The position numbers and the translations under genes were made by a program. Source: Hypericum androsaemum (taxonomy: Eukaryota > Streptophyta > Magnoliopsida > Malpighiales > Hypericaceae). Taken from it: a stretch of DNA of 64,000 nucleotides. Under the pieces are notes generated by a model. The model had not been told where the DNA came from and searched no databases. It saw only the letters and a list, made by a program, of their open reading frames with translations. The DNA is taken from positions 1 through 64,000 of the forward strand of contig OZ023193.1 of assembly GCA_963995505.1 (NCBI GenBank), given 5' to 3'. This document shows, piece after piece, positions 46,501 through 56,346 of the stretch. Each line of letters begins with the position of its first letter. Positions within the stretch are counted from its first letter, which is position 1.

Positions 46501-47083
46501 TCTTTGCCCTTCCAAAGTTGAAAGGAAACAACTAATAAGTTGTGGGGGTGGGACCCTCGGGATTTTAATGGGTAGTTACCGACATGTAACGTAAAATAAT
46601 TCTTCTCCAAGATATATATTTATATATGTATGTGAGTGTATATATATGTGTGTACGTAGCTAGCATATCATAGGCCAATCATTTTGGCAATAAAAAGTGA
46701 GAATAGGTGGCGACTTATGGAAGTAGTAGTATCGATGGTTGTTGTTGTTGGGGTGGTGATGTGTGCATGGAAGTTGGTCGAGTGGGGTTGGCTGAGACCA
46801 AAGCAGGTGGAGAGGTGTCTGAGACGACAGGGGCTTTCTGGCAACCCCTACAGATTCCTCCAAGGAGACTACGGCGAGATGTCGGAGATGAGGAACCAAG
46901 CCCACTCCGCTCCCATTGGCCTCGCCGACTATATTGCTCCACGCATCGACCCTTTCGCCGTCAAAACCCTTCACAACTACGGTAAGACTAAGAACTAAGG
47001 AGTAGACCTGACTAGGTACCTTAACTTTTGTTTTGTGCCATAATAATATGTCAGAGAAGTTTATTATTATTATATTTACACGT

Positions 47084-47110
47084 ACGGATGGATGGATGGA
47101 TGGATGGATG
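47084..47110 (+). repeat. (GGAT)n microsatellite at the intron 1 acceptor of the P450
   Basis: Six copies of GGAT directly precede the CAG acceptor at 47111-47113, replacing the usual pyrimidine tract. Confidence 0.85.
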
Positions 47111-47680
47111 CAGGAAAGAAGTCGTTCATGTGGTTAGGGCCAACACCGGCAGTGAATATCACGGATGCAAAGCTAATAAAGGAAATACTTGGCAGATTTC
47201 ACGAGTTTCAGAAGCCAATGATCAGCCCATTGCAACGCTTCCTAGTGACGGGACTGGTCAGCCTTGAGGGCCCCAAGTGGGCCCACCACAGAAAGATCAT
47301 CAACCCTGCTTTTCACTTGAACAAGCTCAAGGTTATAACAATATTACTACATATGCACCGAGGATAAGTTTAACTTGGTTATAATAATAAATGGACAAAT
47401 TAATGCCCCACCAAGTCACTGACTAGGTATTAGCTTATCTTCAAATTAACATTTGCATACTTAATTACCATCGCAAATACAACACACATGGGAAAAAAGA
47501 AAAAGAAAAAGAAGAATATCTTATGGTTCATAACTTATAAATAAAAAGCTCAATAATTAAATTAAAATTGACAGCTTATGTTGCCCAAAATCCAAGAGAG
47601 CTGCCTTGGGGTGATCAACAAGTGGGAATTAGAGTTGGGTAATTCCAAGAATAGGGAGTGCGAGTTGGACGTGTGGCCGG

Positions 47681-47955
47681 GAGGCCGGATTGAGTGGAGA
47701 CTAAAGAAATTTTGTCCATAGGTAGGGACTACATTTTGGGCCGTCAGATTTGATTATCTTTAAATCTGATGGTCAATAACCTATCAGGTGTTATTTGTTT
47801 GCATGTGAAGTGATATTGGTTTGCATGTGAAGTAATATTAGTTTAGAAGACGCTGGTTTACTTATGAAGTGATATTGGTTTGCATGTGTAGTGATATTGG
47901 TTTGAATTAGTCCCCATATTTGGGGATTACCCCAGTCCCCACCAAATCCACCCCG
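47681..47955. mobile_element. 275-bp MULE MITE inside CYP72A exon 3
   Basis: The ends are inverted (gaggccggattgagtggagact versus inverted cggggtggatttggtggggact, 15 of 22 aligned positions matching). The flanks TGTGGCCGG (47672-47680) and GGTGACCGG (47956-47964) agree at 7 of 9. Inside are reverse-complement copies of the minisatellite unit of the 19188-21206 element (tgcatgtgaagtgatattgg). Element plus duplication is 284 bp, exactly the length whose removal restores a full-length P450 frame. Confidence 0.85.
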
Positions 47956-49698
47956 GGTGACCGGATCTCCTAAACCTGGCCAGCGACGCCATAGCTAGAA
48001 CCGCTTTTGGGTCCAGCTTTGAGGATGCCAAAATAATATTCTATCTCCAACGACAACTAGTGGACCTCTCATTGCAAGCTATTCTACATTACTCAGCTCA
48101 CATCCCGGGTTGGAGGTAATTAATCATTAAATTAAATTTGACTAAAGTAATGTAAATTAATTTTTTATAACGTTTTTAGATAGATCTACATATATATAAC
48201 TTTATGTAATTTTATGTCAAAGGGCTAGCCCATCGGCACAAAACGTTGTAAATATTTAGCAGGTTTAGAGTTCAAACTCGTATAATTTGAGAGAAAAATA
48301 TGAAAATAACTTGTATAGGGCATTCTCCATTTTTTTTTTCAATATTACTTCCTATCATTGCTTTACAAATTAAATCCCTCTAATTACCTCATAAATTTTT
48401 TCCTATAAAGCCAAAGGATATTTAACCTAATGTACGGTACAAGGCATTGACAAAAATTCAATCCAAGGTTCAATTCGTGTAATTTTGTCTTTAAAAAAAA
48501 TTTATATCCAAATAATGTAAATATTCATTTCTTGGACTTAATCTACTTATACTCCTTCAATAATTTGCTATCCAATTAGGACACGAGAATTATGTAGGAG
48601 TCGATGCCTTTCAATCGGAGTTAAAAGTAGAACGTAGGCTTCGTTAGTTTTGCTATAAAATGTTTTGATCTGCCCGGAAAATGATTCATAATAGAAAATG
48701 TATAGATCTGCCCGGAAAATGATTCGTATTGGAAAATGCATAGATATGCCCGGAAAATGATAGCTGGTGGTGGGTACTTGTTGTCACGCATGCAAATAAA
48801 TGTATGTGTGTAGGTTCTTGCCGACCAGAAGCAATAGGAGGATGAAACAACTCGACAGGCAGATAACAGCTGCGTTCAGGGGTTTGATCACTACAAGAGA
48901 GACGACGACGAGGTCTCGTGACTGTGACGACCTGCTGAGTATGATGTTGGAATCGAACCGAAAGGAAGTTGAAGAGGTTGGGAAAGGGTTGACCATGGAC
49001 GATGTAATAGAAGAGTGTAAAGGGTTTTGCTTGGCCGGCCACGAGGCCGCTTCCTCCGTCCTCAATTGGACCCTCATCCTGCTGTCCCTCCATCCCCAGT
49101 GGCAACAACGTGCCAGAGAGGAAGTTGTCCACTTCTTTGGAAGAGCACAACTCCCGCATTTCCAAGGCCTTAATCAGCTCAAAGTGGTATAATTCTTCTT
49201 CATGTTTTGAACATACATCTCAATTTAATTTAATTAATTCAGGTTGTACATGCATATATGTAGGTGAGCATGATCGTCCACGAAGTTGTAAGACTGTACC
49301 CTCCAGCGGAGCGAACATACCGTATGATCAACCAGGAGACGAAGCTGGGGGACATGGTTCTACCGGCGGGGATATTCGTGCAGCTGCACATTCTCCTCAT
49401 CCACCACGACAAGCACCTGTGGGGGGACGACGCATCCGAGTTCAAGCCCGAGAGGTTCAGAGATGGAGTGGCCGCGGCCACCAAGAATCAACCAGCGTCC
49501 TTCCTGCCCTTCGGCGGTGGTCCTCGCATTTGCATGGGACAGAACTACGGCTTAATGCAGACCAAGTTGGTGGTGGCGATGCTCCTACAGCGCTTCTCCT
49601 TCGAGCTCTCAGCGTCTTACGAGCACGCTCCTTGGTCGGTGGTGACAGTGCAACCACAGCATGGTACTCGTCTCGTGCTGCGCAAGCTTATTGATTAG

Positions 49699-50317
49699 TT
49701 GGTGGATAAGTAAAGACTTTGTTTCATCTACTTTAAATAAAGTTGGCTGGCGTTGGGACAAATAAATTGAAGTGGGCTCGACCCCTATCTAGAGGGAGGC
49801 CCAACCCAATAGACGGAGGGAGTCACACGTATAGCCCTATAGTTGGATTTAAAAGTAAATAAAGTTTCATTCATATAATATAAATTAAAGTTGAATAAGG
49901 GAAAGAGAGATGATTTTATATCCATGTTATGTATTAGATAAAATTATTCATTCTTCATTATTGATAAACAAGAGTTAATAAGGTTACTCTATTCCATTAT
50001 TATAAATGATTTTAGAAGAACATATATAAATACACTAGCTAAACACTCATAAGATTAATAAAATTCTACTTATAAACTGAAAGGCCCCTTTAATCAGCCT
50101 GCAATGACATCATCCTACTTTTCTATAGTATATGTGAATACATTAAAAAAAAAGTAGTATATGTGAATGATGGGAATGACACGCGTTCAATATATAATGG
50201 CTTGTATATTTTTTTGGGTAAGGTCTTCTATAAATGGAAACTACAATTTTACTTGTTTTCCTACCATGTAGTGTACCCCCTTTCAATGTAAGATGACAAC
50301 TTGACCTAAAAAATATA
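49699..50317. other. Spacer between the P450 and a MULE
   Basis: AT-rich sequence with a local direct repeat of agtagtatatgtgaa near 50152. It includes the presumed 3' UTR of the P450. No coding region was seen. Confidence 0.5.
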
Positions 50318-51627
50318 GGGATAAGTTCATTTTAGTACCTTATAGTTTCACCTATTTAGCCTGGAGTACCATGTGGTTCTAAATTGGTATTTTAGTACCA
50401 TGTGGTTGACCACCTATTTTCCAAGCAGGTCCAGGGCAGCTACCCGTCCAAACTCGCCCAAAACGACGTTGTTTTGGGCTGACGTGGAGGACATGTGGCA
50501 GATGACTTTCTTAAGTTAAAGCTGATGTGTAGTATGGCAAATTACATAAACAAATCCCTGACCTCCTCTATCCTCCTCCTCCCTCTCTCACCCTCTCCAC
50601 CTCCTACTCTCTTTCTCCCCCTCTCTCTCCTCCTCCATCTTTCCAAGGCAACACCACCACTTCAATCCAACCTCCATTCCTTCAAAAAACAATCCAACCT
50701 CCAGGCCTAAACCAAACGACATGAACTCCAATAAAATGCCTGTCGTTTCTCTCCTTGTCCTGGCCTTCCTGGCTGCCCTAGCAGGGGCGGAGATCTCCAA
50801 CAAGGTAGGGGTAAACTATGGGCAGCTGGGGAACAACCTCCCGGCCCTCACCCTCTCCGTCCATCTCATCCAGAAAATCCTAAAAGCTGGCCGGGTCAAG
50901 ATCTACGATGCCAACCCGACCATCCTCCGGTCACTAGCCAACGTGTCCCGCTCCTAGTGATTCTCCGACCACTGGGTCGAAGCCATCATCGTCCCGTTCT
51001 ACGGTTCTGTCCGCATCTGCTACCTTCTGGTCAGGAATGAGATCCTGAGCAACTCGGACACCAGAACCTGGTTCAACCTCATCCCCGCCATGCGCCGGGT
51101 CAAGAAGTCGCTGCACCGGTTCAAGCTCCACAAGGTCAAGGTCGGGACCCCTTCAGCCATGGTCGAACAACGAGCTGTCATATTGTGCCGAGGCTCCCAT
51201 GAGGTAGCCAGATCCTCCTGAGCCTCCTGGGAAGGGTTCAAGTCGTCGAGGCTACAGAACGGGTCCTCCCTTTTCAAAGGGAGTGTGTCTTTGGACGTTG
51301 CTTGGGGGTTGGGGGTGAAGAAGGAGGGGGGGGGGGGAAGAAGACGAAGTAGAGTAGTTGTGGGTTTTTAAAAATTATAAATAAATTAGGGACTAAATAA
51401 GTAATTTATCATGGTCCACATCAGCTTTAACTTAAAAAGTCGGGTGCCACGTGTCTTCCACGTGGCCTCAAAACGACGACGTTTTGGGCGGGTTTCGACG
51501 GGCAGCTGCTTTAGACCTGCCCTGATAATTGGTGGTCAACCACAGGGTAATAAACTACCAATTTGAAACCACATGGTACTCTATGCGAAAAAGGTGAAAC
51601 TACAGGGTACTAAATTGAACTTATCCC
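50318..51627. mobile_element. Pack-MULE carrying a GH17 beta-1,3-glucanase fragment
   Basis: The left end starts gggataagttcattttagta and the right end inverted reads gggataagttcaatttagta. The inverted similarity extends about 200 bp, with blocks cccaaaacg, catgtggt and gctttaactta. The flanks AAAAATATA (50309-50317) and ACAAATATA (51628-51636) form a 9-bp duplication with one mismatch. It is 1310 bp. The interior has a GH17 gene piece. Confidence 0.88.
50721..51150 (+). pseudogene. Captured 5' part of a GH17 glucan endo-1,3-beta-glucosidase
   Basis: It begins with a signal peptide (VVSLLVLAFLAALAGAEI) then VGVNYGQLGNNLPA, IQKILKAGRVKIYDANPTIL and RSLANVS, as in plant GH17 proteins that cut beta-1,3-glucan (callose) in the wall. 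After a TAG at 50956 the homology continues in the same frame: YLLVRNEILSNSD, TWFNLIPAMRRV and FKLHKVKVGTP. The second part of the catalytic barrel is missing. The conserved GNE acid region reads RNE, so Gly is lost. It is a dead transduplicate. Confidence 0.85.
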
Positions 51628-52109
51628 ACAAATATAAGATGATAAACTGGTGGTGGTCCACAAGACACTATCATTTTGGGATCTAAGGTGGTCAGAGGAG
51701 GGTGAGATTACTATTTTACCAATTTAGCTAGAGGATTGGGGAGGGAGGGTCGGGGGCTTACCAAGATGATCACGGAAACGTCACATCGAGGCCCAGTCTC
51801 CTCTTTGATGTCTCAAGCCTCAAATATACCTTGTAACTTCTGCACCACGTGATTACGCATGCAAGAAACCAACCAAGTACCATCCATCCATCCTCTCTTC
51901 TCCTATTGCTGGTTAGCCACTGCCCACATAATACTTCCAATACTCTTACGTTTGCTCTTACCTCATTACCAACCCAATTCCCGACAAACATTGTCCTTCC
52001 TTCCTTCCCCTCACACTCACACACACTCACACACATATATATATATCGCGCTTAGCTGCTCATCCAATACTTACACCACATACATACATACCACAGGCCT
52101 CTTCCCAAT
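51628..52109 (+). promoter_or_regulatory. UGT73 upstream region with TATA box
   Basis: A strong TATA-like run (acacatatatatatatcgcg) lies at about 52032-52046, some 65-75 bp before the UGT start codon. The 480 bp separate the gene from the Pack-MULE. No other element was recognised. Confidence 0.55.
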
Positions 52110-53597
52110 ATGGGTTCACTGTCCCAACCAGAGGCAACCAAGCTCCATTTTGTCTTATTCCCCTTCATGGCACAGGGTCACATGATCCCCATGGTAGACA
52201 TCGCCAAGCTCTTGGCTCGCCGGGGGGCCCTTGTCACCCTCGTAACCACTCCTTTCAACGCTGCCCGGTTCGAGTCTTCCCTGTCCCGAGCCAGGGACTC
52301 CGGTCTGGATATTCGGGTGGTGGAGCTCTACTTCCCGGGCGTGGAAGCCGGCCTCCCCCAGGGATGTGAGAATTACGACATGGTCCCCAACCTCAAGGAT
52401 CTAGCTCTTAATTTCCATACCGCTTGCAGCATGCTGGAAGGCCAGGTGGAGGTCCTATTCAGGGAGCGGCTCTCCCCGAGGCCAAGCTGCATAATCTCGG
52501 ACATGTGCTTTCCTTACACTTTGAACATCGCCAACAAGTTCAACGTCCCGAGGATCACCTTCCACGGGTTCTGCAGCTTCGCGCTCCTCTGCGTTCGATG
52601 CATGCACATGAACGAGGAGCTTGTCGAGGCCATTCCGGACAGCCAGTACTTTGTCCTTCCAGGGTTGCCAGATGATATCGAGTTTACCAGGGAGCAGTTG
52701 CCCCTAAGACGAGAGGGAAAAGCCAGGGGGTTAGTCGACAGGATCTTCCACGCTGATTTGGCTTCCTTTGGTGTGATTATCAACAGCTTCCAGGAGATGG
52801 AGCCAGCGTTTGTGGAAGCGTATAAGAAGGCGAGAGGAGGTGGCAAGGTTTGGTGTATAGGCCCCGTCTCGTTATGCAACGAGAACGACTTGGACAAGGC
52901 GGCGAGAGGTAACAAGGCTTCTACCATTGACCTCAGCAGGTGGCTAGACTCGCAGGAGCCTGCAAGTGTGGTATACGCGTGCCTTGGTTCGCTGTGTAAT
53001 CTGATACCCGAGCAGCTGATAGAGCTCGGGCTTGGGTTGGAAGCATCAGGGAGGCCGTTCATTTGGGCCCTGAGGGGGAACGAGAACCTGAAGCAAGTTG
53101 ACGAGTGGATTGCAGAAAGCGGGTTTGAGGAGAGGGTAAAAGGAAGAGGCATGGTGATTCGCGGATGGGCGCCACAGGTTCTGATTCTGTCGCACCCTGC
53201 CGTTGGGGGGTTTATAACACATTGTGGCTGGAACTCGACCCTCGAAGGGATCACCGCGGGGTTGCCATTGATGACATGGCCCCTCTTCGCGGAACAGTTC
53301 TGCAATGAGAAGCTTGTGGTGCAAGTGCTGAAGATTGGCGTCAGCGTCGGGGTGAAACGTCAGATGAGGTTCGGGAAGGAGGAGGAGATAGGGGTGGTGG
53401 CTAGGAAAGATGATATCAGGAATAGAATTGAATCGTTGATGGACGGAGGAGAGGAAGGACAAGCGAGGAGAGAACGAGCCAGGGAGCTCGGTGGGTTGGC
53501 AAAAGAAGCCGCAGGAGAAGGAGGGTCCTCTCAGCTGAACCTCACCGACCTGATTCAAGATATTATGCGACTAGCTGAGAAACAGGACGGACAATAA
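52110..53597 (+). CDS. UGT73: UDP-glycosyltransferase, UGT73 family, 495 aa, single exon
   Basis: UGT73 enzymes move sugar from UDP-sugar to small molecules such as flavonoids, steroidal alkaloids and triterpenoid saponins in the cytosol. The N-terminus has the catalytic histidine in FPFMAQGHMIPMVDIAKLLA. The acceptor half includes FPGVEAGLPQGCENYDMVP, a UGT73 signature. The PSPG box for UDP-sugar binding begins WAPQVLILSHPAVGGFITHC and contains HCGWNSTLEG; its last two residues are usually DQ or EQ, and EQ is seen here (FAEQF). The last PSPG Gln suggests glucose use, though this is weak evidence. The length is normal and there is no intron or break. It lies 2.4 kb downstream of the CYP72A gene on the same strand, with one Pack-MULE between. 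The acceptor substrate cannot be read from sequence. Confidence 0.94.
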   Translation: MGSLSQPEATKLHFVLFPFMAQGHMIPMVDIAKLLARRGALVTLVTTPFNAARFESSLSRARDSGLDIRVVELYFPGVEAGLPQGCENYDMVPNLKDLALNFHTACSMLEGQVEVLFRERLSPRPSCIISDMCFPYTLNIANKFNVPRITFHGFCSFALLCVRCMHMNEELVEAIPDSQYFVLPGLPDDIEFTREQLPLRREGKARGLVDRIFHADLASFGVIINSFQEMEPAFVEAYKKARGGGKVWCIGPVSLCNENDLDKAARGNKASTIDLSRWLDSQEPASVVYACLGSLCNLIPEQLIELGLGLEASGRPFIWALRGNENLKQVDEWIAESGFEERVKGRGMVIRGWAPQVLILSHPAVGGFITHCGWNSTLEGITAGLPLMTWPLFAEQFCNEKLVVQVLKIGVSVGVKRQMRFGKEEEIGVVARKDDIRNRIESLMDGGEEGQARRERARELGGLAKEAAGEGGSSQLNLTDLIQDIMRLAEKQDGQ

Positions 53598-54452
53598 AGA
53601 TCCGTGAAATAGCTTAGCAAGTTACGGCTCTTGTGATGATGCGCAGCAAGCAAGTTTGATATATATATTTTTTTTTACTTGGGTCTCTTTTTTGGCTCCT
53701 GGCAGATTGATTAATTATGTACCTATGACATAATTCGGATTCAGAAATATATAAAGAAAAATGAAAAGTACTACGCTTATGTGAATACGAAATTTGTAAA
53801 CAACAATGATCTTATACGCAGGAAAATCATAGTAATCTCTCTTTCTGCTGTAAGTTGTTGAGGATATATTTTCCAAACAAAATATTTCAAAAGTTGGGAT
53901 ACCGAAATCAGATAGATATACATGGCCGTAATGTAATCTCTTGCCTCGCTCCAAATACTATTAGTGTCACACGTGGTTGCACTACTAGAGTGATGTGGAC
54001 CTTTCTTGGTTTTGTTATGATGGTTACATTTTCCAGGACCGCCTAGGTTAGGGGAGGGAGGAGTCGTCATTACTGTCGTATGTATGTATATCAGGCCCAA
54101 TCCACATTTCCTCACTATATTTATGCGGAAGCCCATTTTTCGACCTCGTCCCAGATTTATGGGGTTGCCTCATTTTACTAGCTTTTTAATCTCCCCAGAT
54201 ATTTATTCTTTTATAACATATTCTAATCACTATATTCTTATTTGAATTTCTGGTGAACCGAGTCTCATTTCTTTCTTCTACTACTGAATTACAAAAAAGT
54301 TACATGTACTTTAATATAGCTATATTTTTGAAATTGAAATTTCTAATTATAATTTTGATCTGTCACATATCCCCATACATCTACTAATGTATACTGACTG
54401 CTTAATAAATTATAATCCCGAACCGCATACAGCCAAAATAGGAAAAAATATA
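53598..54452. other. Spacer downstream of UGT73
   Basis: AT-rich; it holds the UGT 3' UTR. No gene or clear repeat was recognised. Confidence 0.5.
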
Positions 54453-55667
54453 GGAAAAATTACTCTCAAGTCCCTCGTGTTTGCTTAAATATACTCAAAA
54501 GTCCCTCGTGTTTGAAAAATGATCATGTTGTCCCTCTAGTTTGCTTTTATTATACTTTCGGGTCCCTGGGTGATGTCAGTAACTCTATTTTTTTCATTTT
54601 TGTTAATAAAATGACAAAATACCCCTAGAACAAATATTATAAAAGATCGTTGACATCGTCTCTTCTTCTACCTCTAGCTAGTGACATCATCATCTCTTTC
54701 TGTTTTCCAAGAACAAATACAACCTTAGAAATCAAATCAAACCCAAAAACTAAATCATGAGAATCCAAAGAAACCCAGAAATCCAACCCGACGTTCACAG
54801 CACGACCGGCGGTCGATTTCTTGCTCAAATTCATCATGGTCTCTAATCCTACCCAGAAATCGAAACGACGGCCTTCAAAATTACCCAAACTTCTTCACTG
54901 CAATCGAGACACCTTCTTCACTAAATCATTGACGTCTGTTTTCGAAGTTCCCAGGCCCAACAATGGCGGCCTCCAGCTCGACAAAATTCTGGCGACGACT
55001 TTCTAGTCCACAAGATTGGAGCCTCTAACCCAAAAATCCCAACCCTCACGTCACTTGCCGAATCATCGTGTTGTCGATCTTAAAGCTTCTCATCTTGCAG
55101 AACGTCACCTGCCGATTCGTCGTGCTTTGGGTTTGAAAGTGGGTGCTCTCTGGCAAGAGGGCAATTTGCCCTTTTTAAATTCCTCTACCTCTAAGCTGCA
55201 ATCTTCCACGGTGGAAAGACGGGGCAATTTTCCCTTATAAAAAATTAGAACTGGAGTGGAGACAGGTGTAGGGGAGGGCTTCGTCGTCGTCGAAGACAGG
55301 GCGCTCATAGTTGATGTCGTCGTTGGAGTAGGAGGTGCCAAAGGCGTAGCATGTGTCGTCGGAGGGGTTGAGGGGGCAGTCGTACGTGACGAAGAGTATC
55401 TTTGATTTTTTTTAAAGATGCACTTTTTTTGTCAAGAAATTATCGAGATGATGTCACATGCTACGAGGTAGAAGAAGAGATGTTGTCAGCTTTTTTTTTT
55501 GTTTTAAGGGTATTTTCGTTATTTCAATAACAAAAAAAGAAAAAAACTCATTGAGGGACCCGAAAATATAATAAAATCAAACACGAGGGATGTCGACGTG
55601 TATTTTGCAAACATGGAATTTTTTGAGTATATTTAAGCAAACTCGAAGAATTTGATAGTAATTTTCC
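54453..55667. mobile_element. MULE of the same family as 8472-9546
   Basis: The ends read ggaaaaattactctcaag (left) and inverted ggaaaattactatcaaatt (right), with a shared interior block gcttttattata...cgggtccct and tgcttaaatatactcaaaa. The flanks AAAAATATA (54444-54452) and AAAAACATA (55668-55676) match at 8 of 9. The interior has two GC-richer pieces; on the minus strand near 55250-55390 one reads DCPLNPSDDTCYAFGTSYSN and DDINYERPVFDDDEALPY, which looks like a captured coding fragment I cannot assign. Confidence 0.85.
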
Positions 55668-56346
55668 AAAAACATAAGATAACGAAATTATGGAAGTTGT
55701 AAACAAAAATAGAATAGAATTTTTATGCATCTTGTTTCTTTCTTAGTACAAGGAAGGCAGGGGACAGACCTCAAGGCATAGGTAAGAGAAGAAGTTGGGT
55801 TTGGGTTCTGGAAGACACGCTCGCTCGCTCCGAGTCCCGCTGCCAGAAATTTGGTTTCATTCTATTCTAGCTAATAATAAGACAGAGACAGAGACAGAGA
55901 CAGAGAGAGAAGGGCATATCCAGTTTCCCATTCCCCCCTGGCCTGGTCTGCATTAAATCGATCTCCGGCTTGCGATTGTGAGTGAGCTTCTTATTTGTTG
56001 GGCCATCTTCTAATTGATTAATGACCCACCCTTCTTCCCATCATTACCATGTAGCTGATGATGTTCTCTTTCCGTACCGTGCATTTCGTGTCCCGATTAT
56101 TACTTGGATCCGAGTTGTTGATGATTGGCTAGGTTCCGTATCATCTCCAATCTGATTTTGTTTCTCTTGAATTCCCTCTGTCCCAAAATACTCTCTTTTT
56201 TCTTGTAATTTGATCACAAAGATCCTGACTTTGCCCTGTTTTAGCTCTCTTTGTTTTAAGGTGTGTTGGAATGGTGTGGTGTTGAGGGGGATAATTGTTA
56301 TGCTGCTGGAGGAATTAGAAGAGGGCAATTAATAATAATAATAATA
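55668..56346 (+). promoter_or_regulatory. LAZ1-like upstream region and 5' UTR
   Basis: A (GACAGA)n run lies at 55880-55910. The region 55910-56346 is likely 5' UTR and may hold a leader intron; an (ATA)n run sits right before the start codon. Confidence 0.45.

Larger units (their letters stand above)
46717..49698 (+). pseudogene. CYP72A: CYP72A-family cytochrome P450, otherwise intact but interrupted by a 275-bp MULE in exon 3
   Basis: Exons: 46717-46981, 47114-47331, 47575-48115 (interrupted), 48814-49186, 49264-49698. With the 284-bp insertion (element plus one 9-bp target copy) left out, the coding sum is 1548 nt, 515 aa, the usual CYP72A length. CYP72A enzymes are ER-anchored monooxygenases, many acting on triterpenoid or other terpenoid substrates. 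Visible: an N-terminal anchor (VVVSMVVVVGVVMCAWKLV), PKWAHHRKIINPAFH, the I-helix AGHEAAS (an unusual form of AG.ETT), EVVR of the ExxR motif, PERF, and the heme loop FGGGPRICMG with its cysteine ligand. I take ATG 46717 as the start. Inserted sequence brings an in-frame TAG at about 47717-47719, so the allele should give a truncated, heme-less protein. Confidence 0.88.

Noticed and set aside
46684..46716. P450 start 11 codons upstream
   Set aside because: The first codon there is TTG, not ATG; ATG 46717 gives a standard CYP72A N-terminus.
56263..56346. 28-codon N-terminal extension of LAZ1
   Set aside because: It begins at TTG, has an isoleucine run from an (ATA)n repeat, and is not needed for the first membrane span.
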